The notes under the pieces: generated by a model
The model's database searches: none
What the model was told of the DNA's origin: nothing
The model's input: the letters and a program-made list of their open reading frames with translations, nothing else
Shown here: piece by piece, positions 1 through 7,685 of the stretch
Layout: each line of letters opens with the position of its first letter
Numbering within the stretch: position 1 is the stretch's first letter
Translations under genes and position numbers: made by a program
Assembly: GCA_004325065.1 (NCBI GenBank)
Contig: PITI01000346.1
Span: 1-14,049, forward strand
Source of the DNA: Hamiltosporidium magnivora
Taxonomy: Eukaryota > Microsporidia > Dubosqiidae
Reading direction: 5' to 3'
DNA: 14,049 bases

Positions 1-2
1 AG

Positions 3-182
3 AATGTATTCTCAGTCTGGAAAAATAAAGTAATTCGAGGTGGTGCTCGTACTGAGCCTCAGTTGAGAATATTAATTTGTGAAAAAATTAATGAGATCAC
101 GGGAGAACATTGTAGTTCTTTTTACCGTAAAATGTTAGGATATTTGCAAAAGGCTGAAGTAGGGCAAGTGATTCTTGAATAG
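3..182 (+). CDS. DDE transposase (mariner/IS630-like), C-terminal fragment
   Basis: The frame is open from the left edge to a TAG at 180-182 and gives 59 residues. It begins NVFSVWKNKVIRGG and continues with a segment containing LRILICEKINEITGEHCSSF and then YRKMLGYL. This is the layout of the extreme C-terminus of Tc1/mariner/IS630-type DDE transposases: the 'N.FS.WK' motif that carries the last acidic-site region, followed by a helical tail with a conserved 'Cxx(F/Y)YR.M..Y' pattern. Such an enzyme would cut and join the ends of its own transposon. The N-terminal DNA-binding domain and the first two catalytic Asp lie outside the window, so intactness cannot be judged. There are no internal stops in what is visible, making it better preserved than anything else here. 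The family call comes from remembered motif patterns, not a search. Confidence 0.7.
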   Translation, partial: NVFSVWKNKVIRGGARTEPQLRILICEKINEITGEHCSSFYRKMLGYLQKAEVGQVILE

Positions 183-394
183 ATAATCTCCAGTACTATT
201 TATAATTTTATTTTTTAAAAATAATTATTATATTGATTATAAGAGTTATGACATTGATTGAAACAATTATGATATTGATCGAAAAATTAATATATTGATC
301 GAAAAACCCTATAAATGAACGGGATATTATTTAAGCCTTAATATTATAATATGACTATTTAAAAATATTCGTTATTATAGGCAAAGGTTTTTAA
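183..394. other. AT-rich spacer after the transposase
   Basis: Non-coding by eye. It contains the tandem 20-bp units at 246-305 (listed separately) and otherwise A/T runs. No terminal inverted repeat could be matched, because the left end of the presumed transposon is outside the window. Confidence 0.5.
246..305 (+). repeat. Three tandem copies of a 20-bp unit
   Basis: Units lie at 246-265, 266-285 and 286-305. Units 2 and 3 both end in ATATTGATCGAAAA and differ only near their starts. Unit 1 is more diverged but keeps the TATGACATTGATTGAAA core. They begin 64 bases after the transposase stop codon, so they could be subterminal repeats of that transposon or simple local duplication. Confidence 0.75.
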
Positions 395-778
395 CCTTTT
401 TCCCCTGAAATCATACATTCAGTCGATGGTGCTTAAGAAGACAGTTGGAACGATTCCCCCTATTCCACGAAGAAAACCTAGGTTGAACTAAATGCCGAAG
501 AGAGTGTGAAAAGAGCGTACCGCAGTGTTAATAAGCGAGCCGAGATGTACGATAAATTAACGTCTCTTTTGAAACAAGCGATTAAAGAGTAAGATGGTGT
601 TAATCTTTTAAAGCCAAAAATTAATGAATATTATATATTATATGGAGGAACCAAATTAGAAAAACTTACAATAAACATAACCGAAGACTCCGATTTAGAA
701 GGAAAAAAGTTGGTGGTGCAAGAGCAGAAGAAAATATTAAAGTGTGAAAAAATACGGTTTTGCTTAGGGATTTATTGA
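395..778 (+). pseudogene. Broken ORF, unidentified, possibly element-encoded
   Basis: One frame runs from the TAA at 392-394 to a TGA at 776-778. It is interrupted by in-frame stops at 434-436, near 479, and at 590-592, but by no frameshift. Well-formed stretches include VELNAEESVKRAYRSVNKRA, AEMYDKLTSLLKQAIKE, and after the third stop DGVNLLKPKINEYYILYGG and ITEDSDLEGKKLVVQEQ. The charged, helix-prone composition and the G+C content, higher than the surroundings, argue for former coding. I do not recognise the family. Its place upstream of the retroelement pol and on the same strand would suit a gag or gag-pro relic, but no zinc knuckle or DTG protease motif is visible. It could equally belong to another element. 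Confidence 0.5.
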
Positions 779-1772
779 ATAAATTTTCCTGATTAATTAT
801 TTTTTCCACTTTTGCTTCTATAAAGTCTTACCAATATTTTCATATTTAAAATTTCCACTGTTTAAATTAGATTCTAATATTCTTTCTGCTCGGTTTTGAA
901 GCATTGGTTACTAAAAATATAGATTAATTTTGTTGTTATTATATTCTGGTTCAAAATTGTTTATTTATTGCGTCTCCTTAGAAAATGCATTAATTATGGT
1001 AAGCAAATGTGAATAAGAACAAAGAAAAAATATTTTTTGATGAATCCTTCTATATAAATTGTATTTCTCTTACTTGAATCAAGCTTTTAAATTAATATAC
1101 AAAAAAATGTGTATTCAAAGGAGAGAAAAAAAACTGTGAGAAGACAAATATATAAAAAAAAATATACACTTAAAGACAAATTTTTTTTATTTGGTAATGA
1201 TTTTACTTAATTTCTTTTTAACCTTTTTTAAGTAAATATTTTTTCATATATTTTTATAATTTCTTTTTATTGTTTTACTTTGGTTTTTTTATTCTTTTTA
1301 AATTTTTTTGCGACCACAATGGTTTTGTTTTATCAAAATCTTTAAATTCTTTACAAAATAATTAATTTTTCGTTAAAAAAGGCATAGGACGAATTTTTTT
1401 CAGACTTATCCGATTTAGAAAGTGTGAGGATCTGCTGATTTAATTTGAACGGTGTAAAAGTCAATAATAGGGTACAGAATATGGGGGGGGTGAATCTTTA
1501 TAAAATACTACATTTATTATGTTTTGTAACTTAGCATAATCAAGTGGAATAATTGATTCTTCTTATAATCAATCCTTCTTCGATGATTAAAATTAACTTG
1601 GTTTGTATTAATGCTATGAAACACAATGATAAGTACTCCGATCATTTCTGTAAAAATAAACTACTTTAATTTCGGGAAAAGTATATTTTCATAAGAAAAT
1701 TTTAATTGACATTAGAATCATTCGAGAAGGAAACAAAACTTCATTCCTTTATATCGTAGTAATTAAAAATTG
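779..1772. other. Long stretch with no recognisable gene
   Basis: All six frames are cut up by stops. It contains a T-rich tract at about 1180-1320 (listed separately) and an eight-G run at 1483-1490 that is unusual for this composition. A short minus-strand open stretch at about 830-905 is too small to call. If the retroelement once had gag and protease between 395 and 1773, they are not legible here. Confidence 0.5.
1180..1320 (+). repeat. T-rich low-complexity tract
   Basis: About 140 bases are dominated by T on the plus strand, with repeated TTTCTTTTTA-like blocks and runs of up to nine T. It resembles the tract at 4130-4290 in style. The two lie on either side of the retroelement relic. 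No exact long match between them is visible, so a link to long terminal repeats is not shown. Confidence 0.6.
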
Positions 1773-2400
1773 GCGTACAGATACAAAAGGAAGCGATAGA
1801 AAAAAAATATGAATGAAATACCGTAGTATTCAACTAGACAAAACATTGGTTAGAATCATAATATGAAATTTATAAAAGAATATAAATTTATTTACCTCAT
1901 GGTAAAAATGACAAAAAACTGAGAGAAGAACATAAGCCCTGATAAAATACCGCTCTTTTACAATAACTACCGCATCTAGCTGATTATTAATCTTTTTAGT
2001 CTACAGTGAATTCCGTCGACACGCAGAGTTATTTAACTTTGGGATGCTGACAGAATTATGGCATTATGACTTCATTTTAAAAATTTAATGCAAACATAAA
2101 ACAATAGCTGTAAAACTTTGTAAATTTCACAAAAATAAACTAAATAGTAGCAAAATGCTTCTACCTTGAACAAAACTTAAATTTAAACGGAAAACAAATA
2201 TTTTCTATCAATGAAAATTTAATTTGGAAGATTTATAAACGATTTTTGGAAATCAAAAGAGCTGTAAATCGAGACAGGCGAATAAATTGTCAAAAACAAA
2301 TTTCTTACAAAGGTAGGTTAAAAAACATCCTTTAGAAAATTATAAAGTTTACTCGACATAAGAAACGATATTTAATTTAAAATATTATTGAATACGCAAG
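1773..2400 (+). pseudogene. Reverse transcriptase relic of the pol element
   Basis: From 1773 to 2036 one frame, with several stops, gives peptides in the order expected of the RT fingers and palm: FIYLMVKMTKN, matching the 'pvvlVkKkdg' strand; SPDKIPLFYNN, matching the 'd.yPlP' turn; and INLFSLQ at 1989-2006, matching the 'FS.lDl' strand that carries the first catalytic Asp. That Asp is lost (Gln then a stop). The YxDD box and 'mPFGL.nAP' motif are not legible. At 2387-2447 the strand before RNase H is readable across two frames (IEYARIN, then an ELTKF-type helix). The call depends on position relative to the clear integrase; alone it would not stand. Confidence 0.45.
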
Positions 2401-2700
2401 AATTAACGAAATTTACTTATTGGTCGGTATTGAGAAGGAGTTTTTTTGCAATTCTTGCAAATATAAAGACACCTAAAAAATAATCGGCCAGGTTTATATA
2501 AGTTAAATTTAAATACCAAGAAATGAAATAAAAACCGGGAGAACTCTATATTCAATGTTTTTATACTAAATATTTATATAATAAACAGATTTAATTTACA
2601 TACGAGAGAAGAAAATAAAAGTACAAAAGTCAGGGTTCCAAATCTGTTAAGAGAAATGAATCTCGAATCTATATGTGAAGTTTATCCATATAAGGAACCA
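2387..2700 (+). pseudogene. RNase H-like domain relic of the pol element
   Basis: IEYARIN begins at 2387. A GAGAAGGAG at 2432-2440 encodes EKE, and then FFAILANIK (about 2441-2474) is read after a one-base slip in a run of seven T. This matches the 'SreL...e.nY...EkE.lAi..a.kk' signature of the RNase H domain of Ty3/gypsy elements, which degrades the RNA strand during reverse transcription. Downstream, the frame from 2527 gives FNLHTREENKSTKV and PNLLREMN at about 2590-2661. This sits where elements have 'f.i.y..G..N.vaD.LSR'. At first sight LLREMNLESI looked like an IS3 transposase helix, but the surrounding integrase makes the retroelement reading better. It is non-functional. Confidence 0.55.
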
Positions 2701-3180
2701 AAAAAATATTTTTTAGTATATTTAAAAACCTTGATTCTTTTATTCTTCTGCCAAACATCCAATAGGGGTTTAATTTTTTTTCTTTATTTAAAACGTTATA
2801 AAGAAGAATTTGGTCAAGAATAAAATCCCAAGAAAGTCATTTTAACTATTGTAGAAATAAAACAGTTAAAACAATACACAGAGGATATAAATAATATGCC
2901 ATCTGGGATTTGTTTTTATGGAAAAAAGGTTGCAAAAACAAAGAACTACGAGTTAATAAATAAAAAATTGTTTTATAAAGAAAGAAGAACGTTTACAAAG
3001 AAGCTTTTTCCAATGATTATTTGAAAGCAAATGTTATATTTAATCCACCTCATCTACTTGATCACAAACGAATGCAGGCAATGTATGAAAAATCAAAAAT
3101 TCGATTCATCTGGTTCAAAATGAAAAAACTAATGAAATGTTTAGAAAAGATTAATCCGCAAGAGATAGCAATTTTTATGT
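2527..3180 (+). pseudogene. RT/IN linker and integrase N-terminal zinc-binding region, decayed
   Basis: The frame 2527-2820 is open for 98 codons to a TAA at 2821-2823, then resumes in the same frame to a TGA at 3019-3021. It gives KNYELINKKLFYKERRTFTK just before the zinc region, matching the 'y.i.dg.LyyrdR' strand of Ty3-type integrases. A second frame from 2979 then gives NPPHLLDHKRMQAMYEKSK and RFIWFKMKKLMKCLEKINP. HLLDH (His at 3051-3053 and 3063-3065) fits the HxxxH half of the H2C2 zinc site, and FIWFKMKK fits the 'fyW..m..dv' helix. Only the first Cys (KCLEK) is plausible; the second is lost to decay. The handover between frames near 3000 implies a frameshift. Confidence 0.65.
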
Positions 3181-3857
3181 TGCATCTCGCATATTACACC
3201 CATCGTATTACTAAATCCATGGCATATTGTGAAAATAAATTCTGTTGATCTAAGAAATAATGATAATAGAAATAACAAATATAGGTGAATTGTAAACATT
3301 TCAGATTGCTATTTCAATTTCTTTTTCATTTGCACTGAAAAAAAATCAGCAAAAAAATCATGTCTGTTTTAAGAGAAATATTTTATTATAAATGCGCTTC
3401 GATTATCGTACAAAACGATAACGGAAGAGAATTCAAGATTTCTCGTTACTGAATTTCTAAGTTTACATACCGTTTGTTTTGCAAGAGAAAAGCCAAGACA
3501 TATCCAAAACCAAGGCCAGATCGAAAGGTTAATCGAATCGTAGTAAAGAAAATAGCGAAGGCATTATCTGGTGTCAAAAAATGAGTTGAAATTCTTGATA
3601 AAAATGTATTTGAACACAATATATCATGAAGTCGGTTAATAAACATCTCGCTAATGCAGAAATTTAGAGGTTTCAAATGTATAAATATATTGCCTTATGC
3701 TGTCAATACAACAGAATTGGGAAGAGTAACTGAATTTATAGAAGAAGAATCACCAATTGAATATAATTTAGAATTACATGGGGAAACAAACCTCATACCA
3801 ATTTATAGTAGCGCTGAACTACAGGCCACTGCTTTTAGTCCAAAAGAATTCATATAA
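3181..3857 (+). pseudogene. Retroelement integrase catalytic core (rve), decayed
   Basis: The integrase core inserts element cDNA into host DNA using a D,D-35-E triad. From 3181 the frame gives NPWHIVKINSVDLRNND. The first catalytic Asp of the 'PW..v.iD' strand is Asn (AAT, 3238-3240). Next come KYR, a TGA at 3286-3288 where Trp is expected, then IVNISDCYF and TEKKSAKK. After a slip in a poly-A run at about 3351-3357, VLREIFYYKCASIIVQ and NDNGREF follow, with the second Asp at 3417-3419. After another slip come EKPRHIQNQGQIERL, with the catalytic Glu at 3523-3525. The Asp-Glu distance is 106 bases, about 35 residues. The third stretch, KKIAKALSGVKK, then TGA at 3582-3584, VEILDKNVFEHNIS and TGA at 3627-3629, runs into RGFKCINILPY and ends at 3857. 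The family match is strong but the gene is dead. Confidence 0.85.
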
Positions 3858-3869
3858 ACCATAGAGGCA

Positions 3870-4104
3870 TTTATTTTTTCGAGAATGGTCAAAGATGCCG
3901 ATGTTCATTACCACCGTATCGCTTTAACCGAGGGGACTTTGTTCTGCTTCGAGAATCTTTTGATATGAATCAATTGACACATAGAAACAAAATAGATAGC
4001 TTTTATGAAGCAGGACTATTATAGAGAGAGTTAGCTCTTATGTTTTAAAATCCGTAATGAAAAATATCCAGGTATACCAAATGTTACCTCTAAAAATTGA
4101 CTAA
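3870..4104 (+). pseudogene. Integrase C-terminal domain relic
   Basis: After RMVKDADVHYHR at about 3880-3917, a one-base slip opens the frame giving FNRGDFVLLRESFDMNQ, THRNKIDSFYEAG and LL, up to a TAG at 4022-4024. 'F..GD.VLl...fd.n...k..KldsfYe.G' is the start of the C-terminal DNA-binding domain found after the core in these integrases. A third frame from 4030, SSYVLKSVMKNIQVYQMLPL, ending at a TAA at 4102-4104, fits the final beta-strand region. This marks the likely 3' end of pol. Confidence 0.7.
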
Positions 4105-4129
4105 AGAAACTAAAAACTAAAAATTCTTT

Positions 4130-4290
4130 GTTCCTATATTCCCTTTCTTTTCTTTTTTTTATTATTTCTTTTTATACTACCGTTTTTCTTTTTTTAATGT
4201 TTTTTTCGCCTTTTTTCTCTTTTTTATTGTTTTTTATATGATTTTATATTTTTTTTATAGTTTTTTTCTTCTTTTTTTTGATTTATTGTT
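4130..4290 (+). repeat. T-rich polypyrimidine tract just after pol
   Basis: About 160 bases are almost entirely T with scattered C and short A/G islands, starting some 25 bases after the end of the integrase relic. Retroelements of this type usually have a purine-rich tract on the plus strand here; this one is pyrimidine-rich. It may be ordinary low-complexity sequence of the genome, as at 1180-1320. Confidence 0.6.
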
Positions 4291-4685
4291 ATCTTGGTAT
4301 AGGTTCGTACTTAGGTAAACTCCACATGTGGGTACGAAAATTAATCTAAGAAAATATTAAGAATAAGAAAGTTTAAAAAGACAAAAGTGACAGTGAATTA
4401 CAAATATTAACAAATATATAAAGTTAATAATTATAAATGACATGCTAATTTGACAAATCGCCCATTTTACATCCAAATTAAGCTCAAATATTTTTTATTG
4501 TCAATATTCTTTTAATAAGTATTCAGATTTTTTTATTTATATTCATATTTTACAGCGAAAGAATAATAATGTAATATTTCTGATGTAAAAAATTTAAGCC
4601 AAAGGAAATATATTGTGACAAATATGAAAAAGAAAGGCTTAAAATACTTAGATTTTCAATGACATCACGTTCCAATATGAATCGC
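4291..4685. other. No gene seen
   Basis: AT-rich sequence with all frames closed at short intervals. No repeat, RNA or regulatory structure was recognised. Confidence 0.5.
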
Positions 4686-4995
4686 TGTAAAAAAAAATTT
4701 TAAAACAATCCACAAATATATGAATCGAAGATCATAAAGAATGCAAGTCTGATATTAACATGTGCAAAAAAAAGTAGTAGCGCCTGTAAAACAAGTATTA
4801 CGGCTCAATTCTCTGCCGTTATACATCTCTCAGGTCATATTGGCACAAGAGAAATGCAGCAGAAAATCATCTGAAAATACCAGTATGAGAAGAAAGAACA
4901 TAAATATTTGTCAAAATATGCCAAAATCACACAACACTAGTATTTTAAGCGAAATAAATAACACGGACAACAAATGTAAATTGGGAAAGAAATAA
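4686..4995 (+). other. Two overlapping open frames, coding status unclear
   Basis: Two plus-strand frames are open over the same bases and G+C is somewhat raised. One (about 4705-4871) gives KIIKNASLILTCAKKSSSAC and HLSGHIGTREMQQKII. The other (from 4759 to the TAA at 4993-4995) gives VVAPVKQVLRLNSLPLYIS, then QEKCSRKSSENTS. Neither has an ATG at its start. Read together across a slip, GHIG followed by KCSRK resembles the last half of a CCHC zinc knuckle of a retroelement gag, which would suit an element whose RT relic lies at 5368-5745. This is a weak pattern and may be chance. Confidence 0.25.
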
Positions 4996-5367
4996 TTAGA
5001 TAGGTTTTTAACAGAAATAGACCCTGATAGATAATAAAAATTTCAGATGAATCTTGCATATTTGGGATTTATACACAAAGTTTTTATTTGAGCTATTATT
5101 CAGATTGAATTTGGGCGTAAGTGTTCTAATGCACTTGCAAATCTTTTTACATCTAAGTACCTCAGTTATTATACAAACAGATATTTAAAACGCAAGTGTA
5201 AAAGACTATTAAGATATATAGTCCTAATCAAAAAATCTTTATTCAAGCAGGAGCAAGGTATTTACAATATCAATAACGGTTAATAGGGCAATCAAAATAT
5301 AAGAAAATTTCAATAAATTTGAGATGCTCTAATAGAAAAGATATCAATTTATTTAAGCAATTGATGC
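4996..5367. other. No gene seen
   Basis: Six frames closed at short intervals. If the downstream RT-like relic once had a protease and RT fingers, they would lie here, but nothing is legible. Confidence 0.4.
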
Positions 5368-5745
5368 CTAGATATAATCAGATTTGAAGCAGAGTATTAA
5401 GCAAAAAATTCATGGGGCTCTAGGATTCTACAACATAAGCAAGGGACATTAGATTTCATTGTAAAATATAAAATTATGCTTTATTAAAAGCCAAATGGTG
5501 GAAGAAAGGAAACAAGGAACTAAAGTAATAACACAAACAAAATTTTCCTTTTAAAAAACAAATCTTTAGTTAAACTGGTCAACACACCCTTTATTTTCAA
5601 AAATGGAGTTAGTCTCATCAAAGATACCTTTTATCTGAGTGCCTCGAAAGAGGTTACGAAAAATGCATCTAGAAATCTTTAGCAAAAAGTTATTAAGTAC
5701 GAATAGAATGCTTTTTTCCAAGAAAATTACCCAAGTCTGAAGTAA
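5368..5745 (+). pseudogene. Possible second Ty3/gypsy-type reverse transcriptase relic
   Basis: One frame spans 126 codons with only five internal stops (for example 5398-5400), fewer than the roughly eleven expected by chance at this composition. It gives QGTLDFIVKYKIMLY, then LLKNKSLVKLVNTPFIF and IKDTFYLSASKEVTKNASRN. An overlapping frame at about 5390-5440 gives KQKIHGALGFYNISK. In order these fit the RT thumb and connection: 'k..I...LGf.nyyr.fi..', 'lK..L...P.f.fp' and 'F.l.tDASk..iGavL.q'. The strongest single piece is the last. The conserved Asp before AS is missing. It is too far downstream of the pol relic at 1773-4104 to be part of it, so it would be a second, more decayed copy or element. 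The opposite strand is also open for 66 codons at 5566-5766, which I treat as a shadow. Confidence 0.35.
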
Positions 5746-5925
5746 AATAACAGACAAAGGTGACAAATTAAAATATCTAGATGAAATTTAATCAAGATAA
5801 CTCTATATTGAGCGTAAATCATCTTATAAAAATTAAGGATTTGATTTTTTTACTAAGATATCGAGGTATATGTTTAGCCGCAGAAGAAATAATGTTGATG
5901 TAAACTTCTTTTGTTTCAAATTTAA

Positions 5926-6150
5926 TCTTGGTTATGTAGTGGTGTTAAGAAATATGTGAAGGAACATTTTAAAGTAAAAAAATGCAGGCTGGTTGGCTAT
6001 TATGACAAAGGCTTTAAAGATTTGGGGCTAGAAATAGAGGCAATAGCTTTTTAATATATTTCGAAAGAGAGCAGAATAACGACCATTTATCGCATGAAAA
6101 TGTATCACTATGACACTTTATCTTATTTTGACAACAGCATGATTGATTGA
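5926..6150 (+). pseudogene. Unidentified decayed reading frame
   Basis: Seventy-five codons from after a TAA at 5923-5925 to a TGA at 6148-6150, with one internal TAA at 6052-6054. Peptides include VKKYVKEHFKVKKCRLVGYY, DKGFKDLGLEIEAIAF and SRITTIYRMKMYHYDTLSYF. Composition is protein-like but matches nothing I know. The minus strand over 6014-6217 is also open from an ATG for 67 codons (MKFMKKTVNSIHKDKIC, then a Cys-rich segment QSCCCQNKIKCHSDT). I cannot tell which strand, if either, was coding. Confidence 0.25.
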
Positions 6151-6217
6151 AATCTCTTTCTAGCATACAAATTTTATCTTTATGAATAGAATTCACAGTT
6201 TTTTTCATAAATTTCAT

Positions 6218-6927
6218 AATGATTATTTTGCTTTGTTTTCTCCTTTATTTTCTTTTCTTGAAATAAAAAAATTAGAAAGTAGAAAAATGCGAGAAAATAC
6301 ATAAAAAACCGTTATAGTAATAAATGAATTTAGGTGTATAAAGTTGATATAATGTACTTTTTCTAGTGTTTATAAGAGACCAATTCTTTTGGATTGTGAA
6401 ACACTTCATAAATCTGTTAATAAATACAATTATGATTTATTCAAAAAAAGTTGTGGCAATTTTTCGTAATTTTTTTGTCTTATAAAAAATTATCAATAAC
6501 ATTTCTTAGTGATTTATATCTCTTCGTTTAGAATATACTTAATGAAAAGTAAATTAGAAAAAATATTTAAAGCTCATAAATTCTTTTATAGATGTCCTAA
6601 ATCAAATAAGCTTTGTATTTACATATGTTTTATCTACTCTTGTTGAATATAATAGAATTTTATATGGTAAGTGTGGTGTTTAATTTTTTATATTTACATT
6701 TTATTAGTATCAATTTCTTGACAAAATTCAAAAAAAAAAGAAAAAATTAATTTATAATTTTTTTAATCGATAAATGTTTTTTTTTAAATTATTTTGCTAT
6801 TAAAAAAAATTTGAAGGATTTTTTTTTAGATTAAAAGAAAGTTGCAAAGAATTTTCATCCAAATTAGATTTTAACGTAAAAATAAAAAAATGTATTTAAC
6901 TAGAAAACATTCATTAAGAATAGCAAT
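6218..6927. other. No gene seen
   Basis: Very AT-rich, with A- and T-runs around 6720-6830. No open frame of note and no structured RNA recognised. Confidence 0.5.
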
Positions 6928-7131
6928 ATGTTTTACTTAATTATTCATAATCAGTATAAAACACTCCATGTGCTATATTTGAAAAAAATATTTGTATTAT
7001 TTTTAGATATAATACTGTTATTAGTATATCTTTTCAAAAAAAAATATTCTTTTACTTTTACATATTATCTATCTAATAAGAATCAACAACTTTTTTATGA
7101 TAAAAAGAAATTTTTACAAGCGAGAATATAA
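6928..7131 (+). CDS. Short hydrophobic ORF, doubtful gene
   Basis: An ATG-initiated frame of 67 residues ending at a TAA. It starts MFYLIIHNQYKTLHVLYLKK and has one strongly hydrophobic stretch at about residues 21-37 (IFVLFLDIILLLVYLF), followed by a basic, aromatic tail. That would make a single-pass membrane protein with the charged tail on one side. But Phe, Leu, Ile, Tyr and Lys are exactly what AT-rich random sequence encodes, and one or more ORFs of this length are expected by chance in this window. No family is recognised and no neighbour supports it. Confidence 0.2.
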   Translation: MFYLIIHNQYKTLHVLYLKKIFVLFLDIILLLVYLFKKKYSFTFTYYLSNKNQQLFYDKKKFLQARI

Positions 7132-7502
7132 TTTAAGGAATTTTAGAATCAAGAGTATTGTCCAAATATTTATTAAAAATTGAATTTATATAATACTAAA
7201 AAAACTAATTTCTTATAATATAATTTTTAATTCCATATCGATTTAATGTTAAAATTATACATCCCGTGCACTATTACAAATGAAATTCGAGCATTTTTAT
7301 TATTATTTGAATATATGAATAAATTAAATTTAAGCTGACTATGAATTAAGAAGTAAAAATAAGAGAAAAAATACTTTATCGAAATATCTACCCTATTTAG
7401 CCAACCCAATCCCAACTTACGGATACATGTATATCTAAATCCTACTTGAATATTAAAATGTATCAAATATAACCTATTTGATTTCAATATTTAAGAGCAT
7501 AA

Positions 7503-7685
7503 AAAAATGAAAAATTGAAAATTGAAGACAGATTAGGTTTTAGAAGCAAAGATGTACTATTTAAACAAGCCTTATTGTATTTTCCGGACTCAATAGATGA
7601 AAGTAAAAAATATTTATTCCCTATGTTCGAGTCTCAATTGATTTCAGAAAGTCTCAAAAATTATTTAAGAAAAATGAACAACTAG
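7503..7685 (+). other. Stop-bounded open frame with a faint RNase III-like start
   Basis: Sixty codons are open between the TAA at 7500-7502 and the TAG at 7683-7685, without an ATG near the start. It begins KNEKLKIEDRLGFRSKDVLF and continues KQALLYFPDSIDESKKY. The pattern 'lE..LGf.~kd..l..qAL' is how the RNase III catalytic domain starts in proteins such as Dicer. However, the diagnostic NERLEFLGD signature that should follow is absent; the sequence runs on with FPMFESQLISESLKNYLRK. It could be a relic, or a chance likeness. Confidence 0.25.

Larger units (their letters stand above)
1773..4104 (+). pseudogene. Decayed Ty3/gypsy-type retrotransposon pol (RT, RNase H, IN)
   Basis: This envelope entry covers a plus-strand pol relic whose domains are listed separately. 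The order is reverse transcriptase (about 1773-2400), RNase H (about 2387-2700), integrase zinc-binding region (about 2824-3180), integrase core (3181-3857) and integrase C-terminal domain (about 3870-4104). RT before IN is the Ty3/gypsy order; copia elements have IN first. The relic crosses all three frames, with many stops and at least six frameshifts. Homology is visible only by joining short motif matches in the expected order and spacing. The integrase evidence is strong, RNase H moderate and RT weak to moderate. It cannot encode a working polyprotein. No long terminal repeats or primer-binding site were identified. Confidence 0.75.

Noticed and set aside
2641..2700. LLREMNLESI looks like the helix of an IS3-family transposase
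   Set aside because: No IS3 catalytic core follows, and the neighbouring EKE/FFAILANIK and integrase motifs place the segment in the RNase H to integrase part of a retroelement.
3021..3248. A 75-codon frame read as a stand-alone gene from a TTG start
   Set aside because: There is no ATG at its start, and HLLDHKRMQ within it fits the zinc-binding region of the decayed integrase, so it is a piece of that pseudogene.
3446..3676. Minus-strand 76-codon open frame
   Set aside because: It lies antisense to the clear integrase motif QGQIER and lacks an ATG; it is a shadow.
3654..3857. A 67-codon ATG-initiated frame as an independent gene
   Set aside because: Its upstream sequence in the same frame (VEILDKNVFEHNIS) continues the integrase core; the ATG is internal.
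4800..4860. C2H2 zinc finger from Cys, Phe, His and His spacing
   Set aside because: The spacing does not match the family and the frame has no start; a zinc-knuckle remnant is the only marginally better idea.
5566..5766. Minus-strand 66-codon open frame
   Set aside because: It starts at a non-ATG codon and is antisense to the RT-like relic, with ordinary hydrophobic AT-driven composition.
7227..7487. Minus-strand 86-codon open frame
   Set aside because: It starts at a TTG. By hand estimate about one frame of this length is expected by chance in the window, and nothing in the peptide or context supports it.
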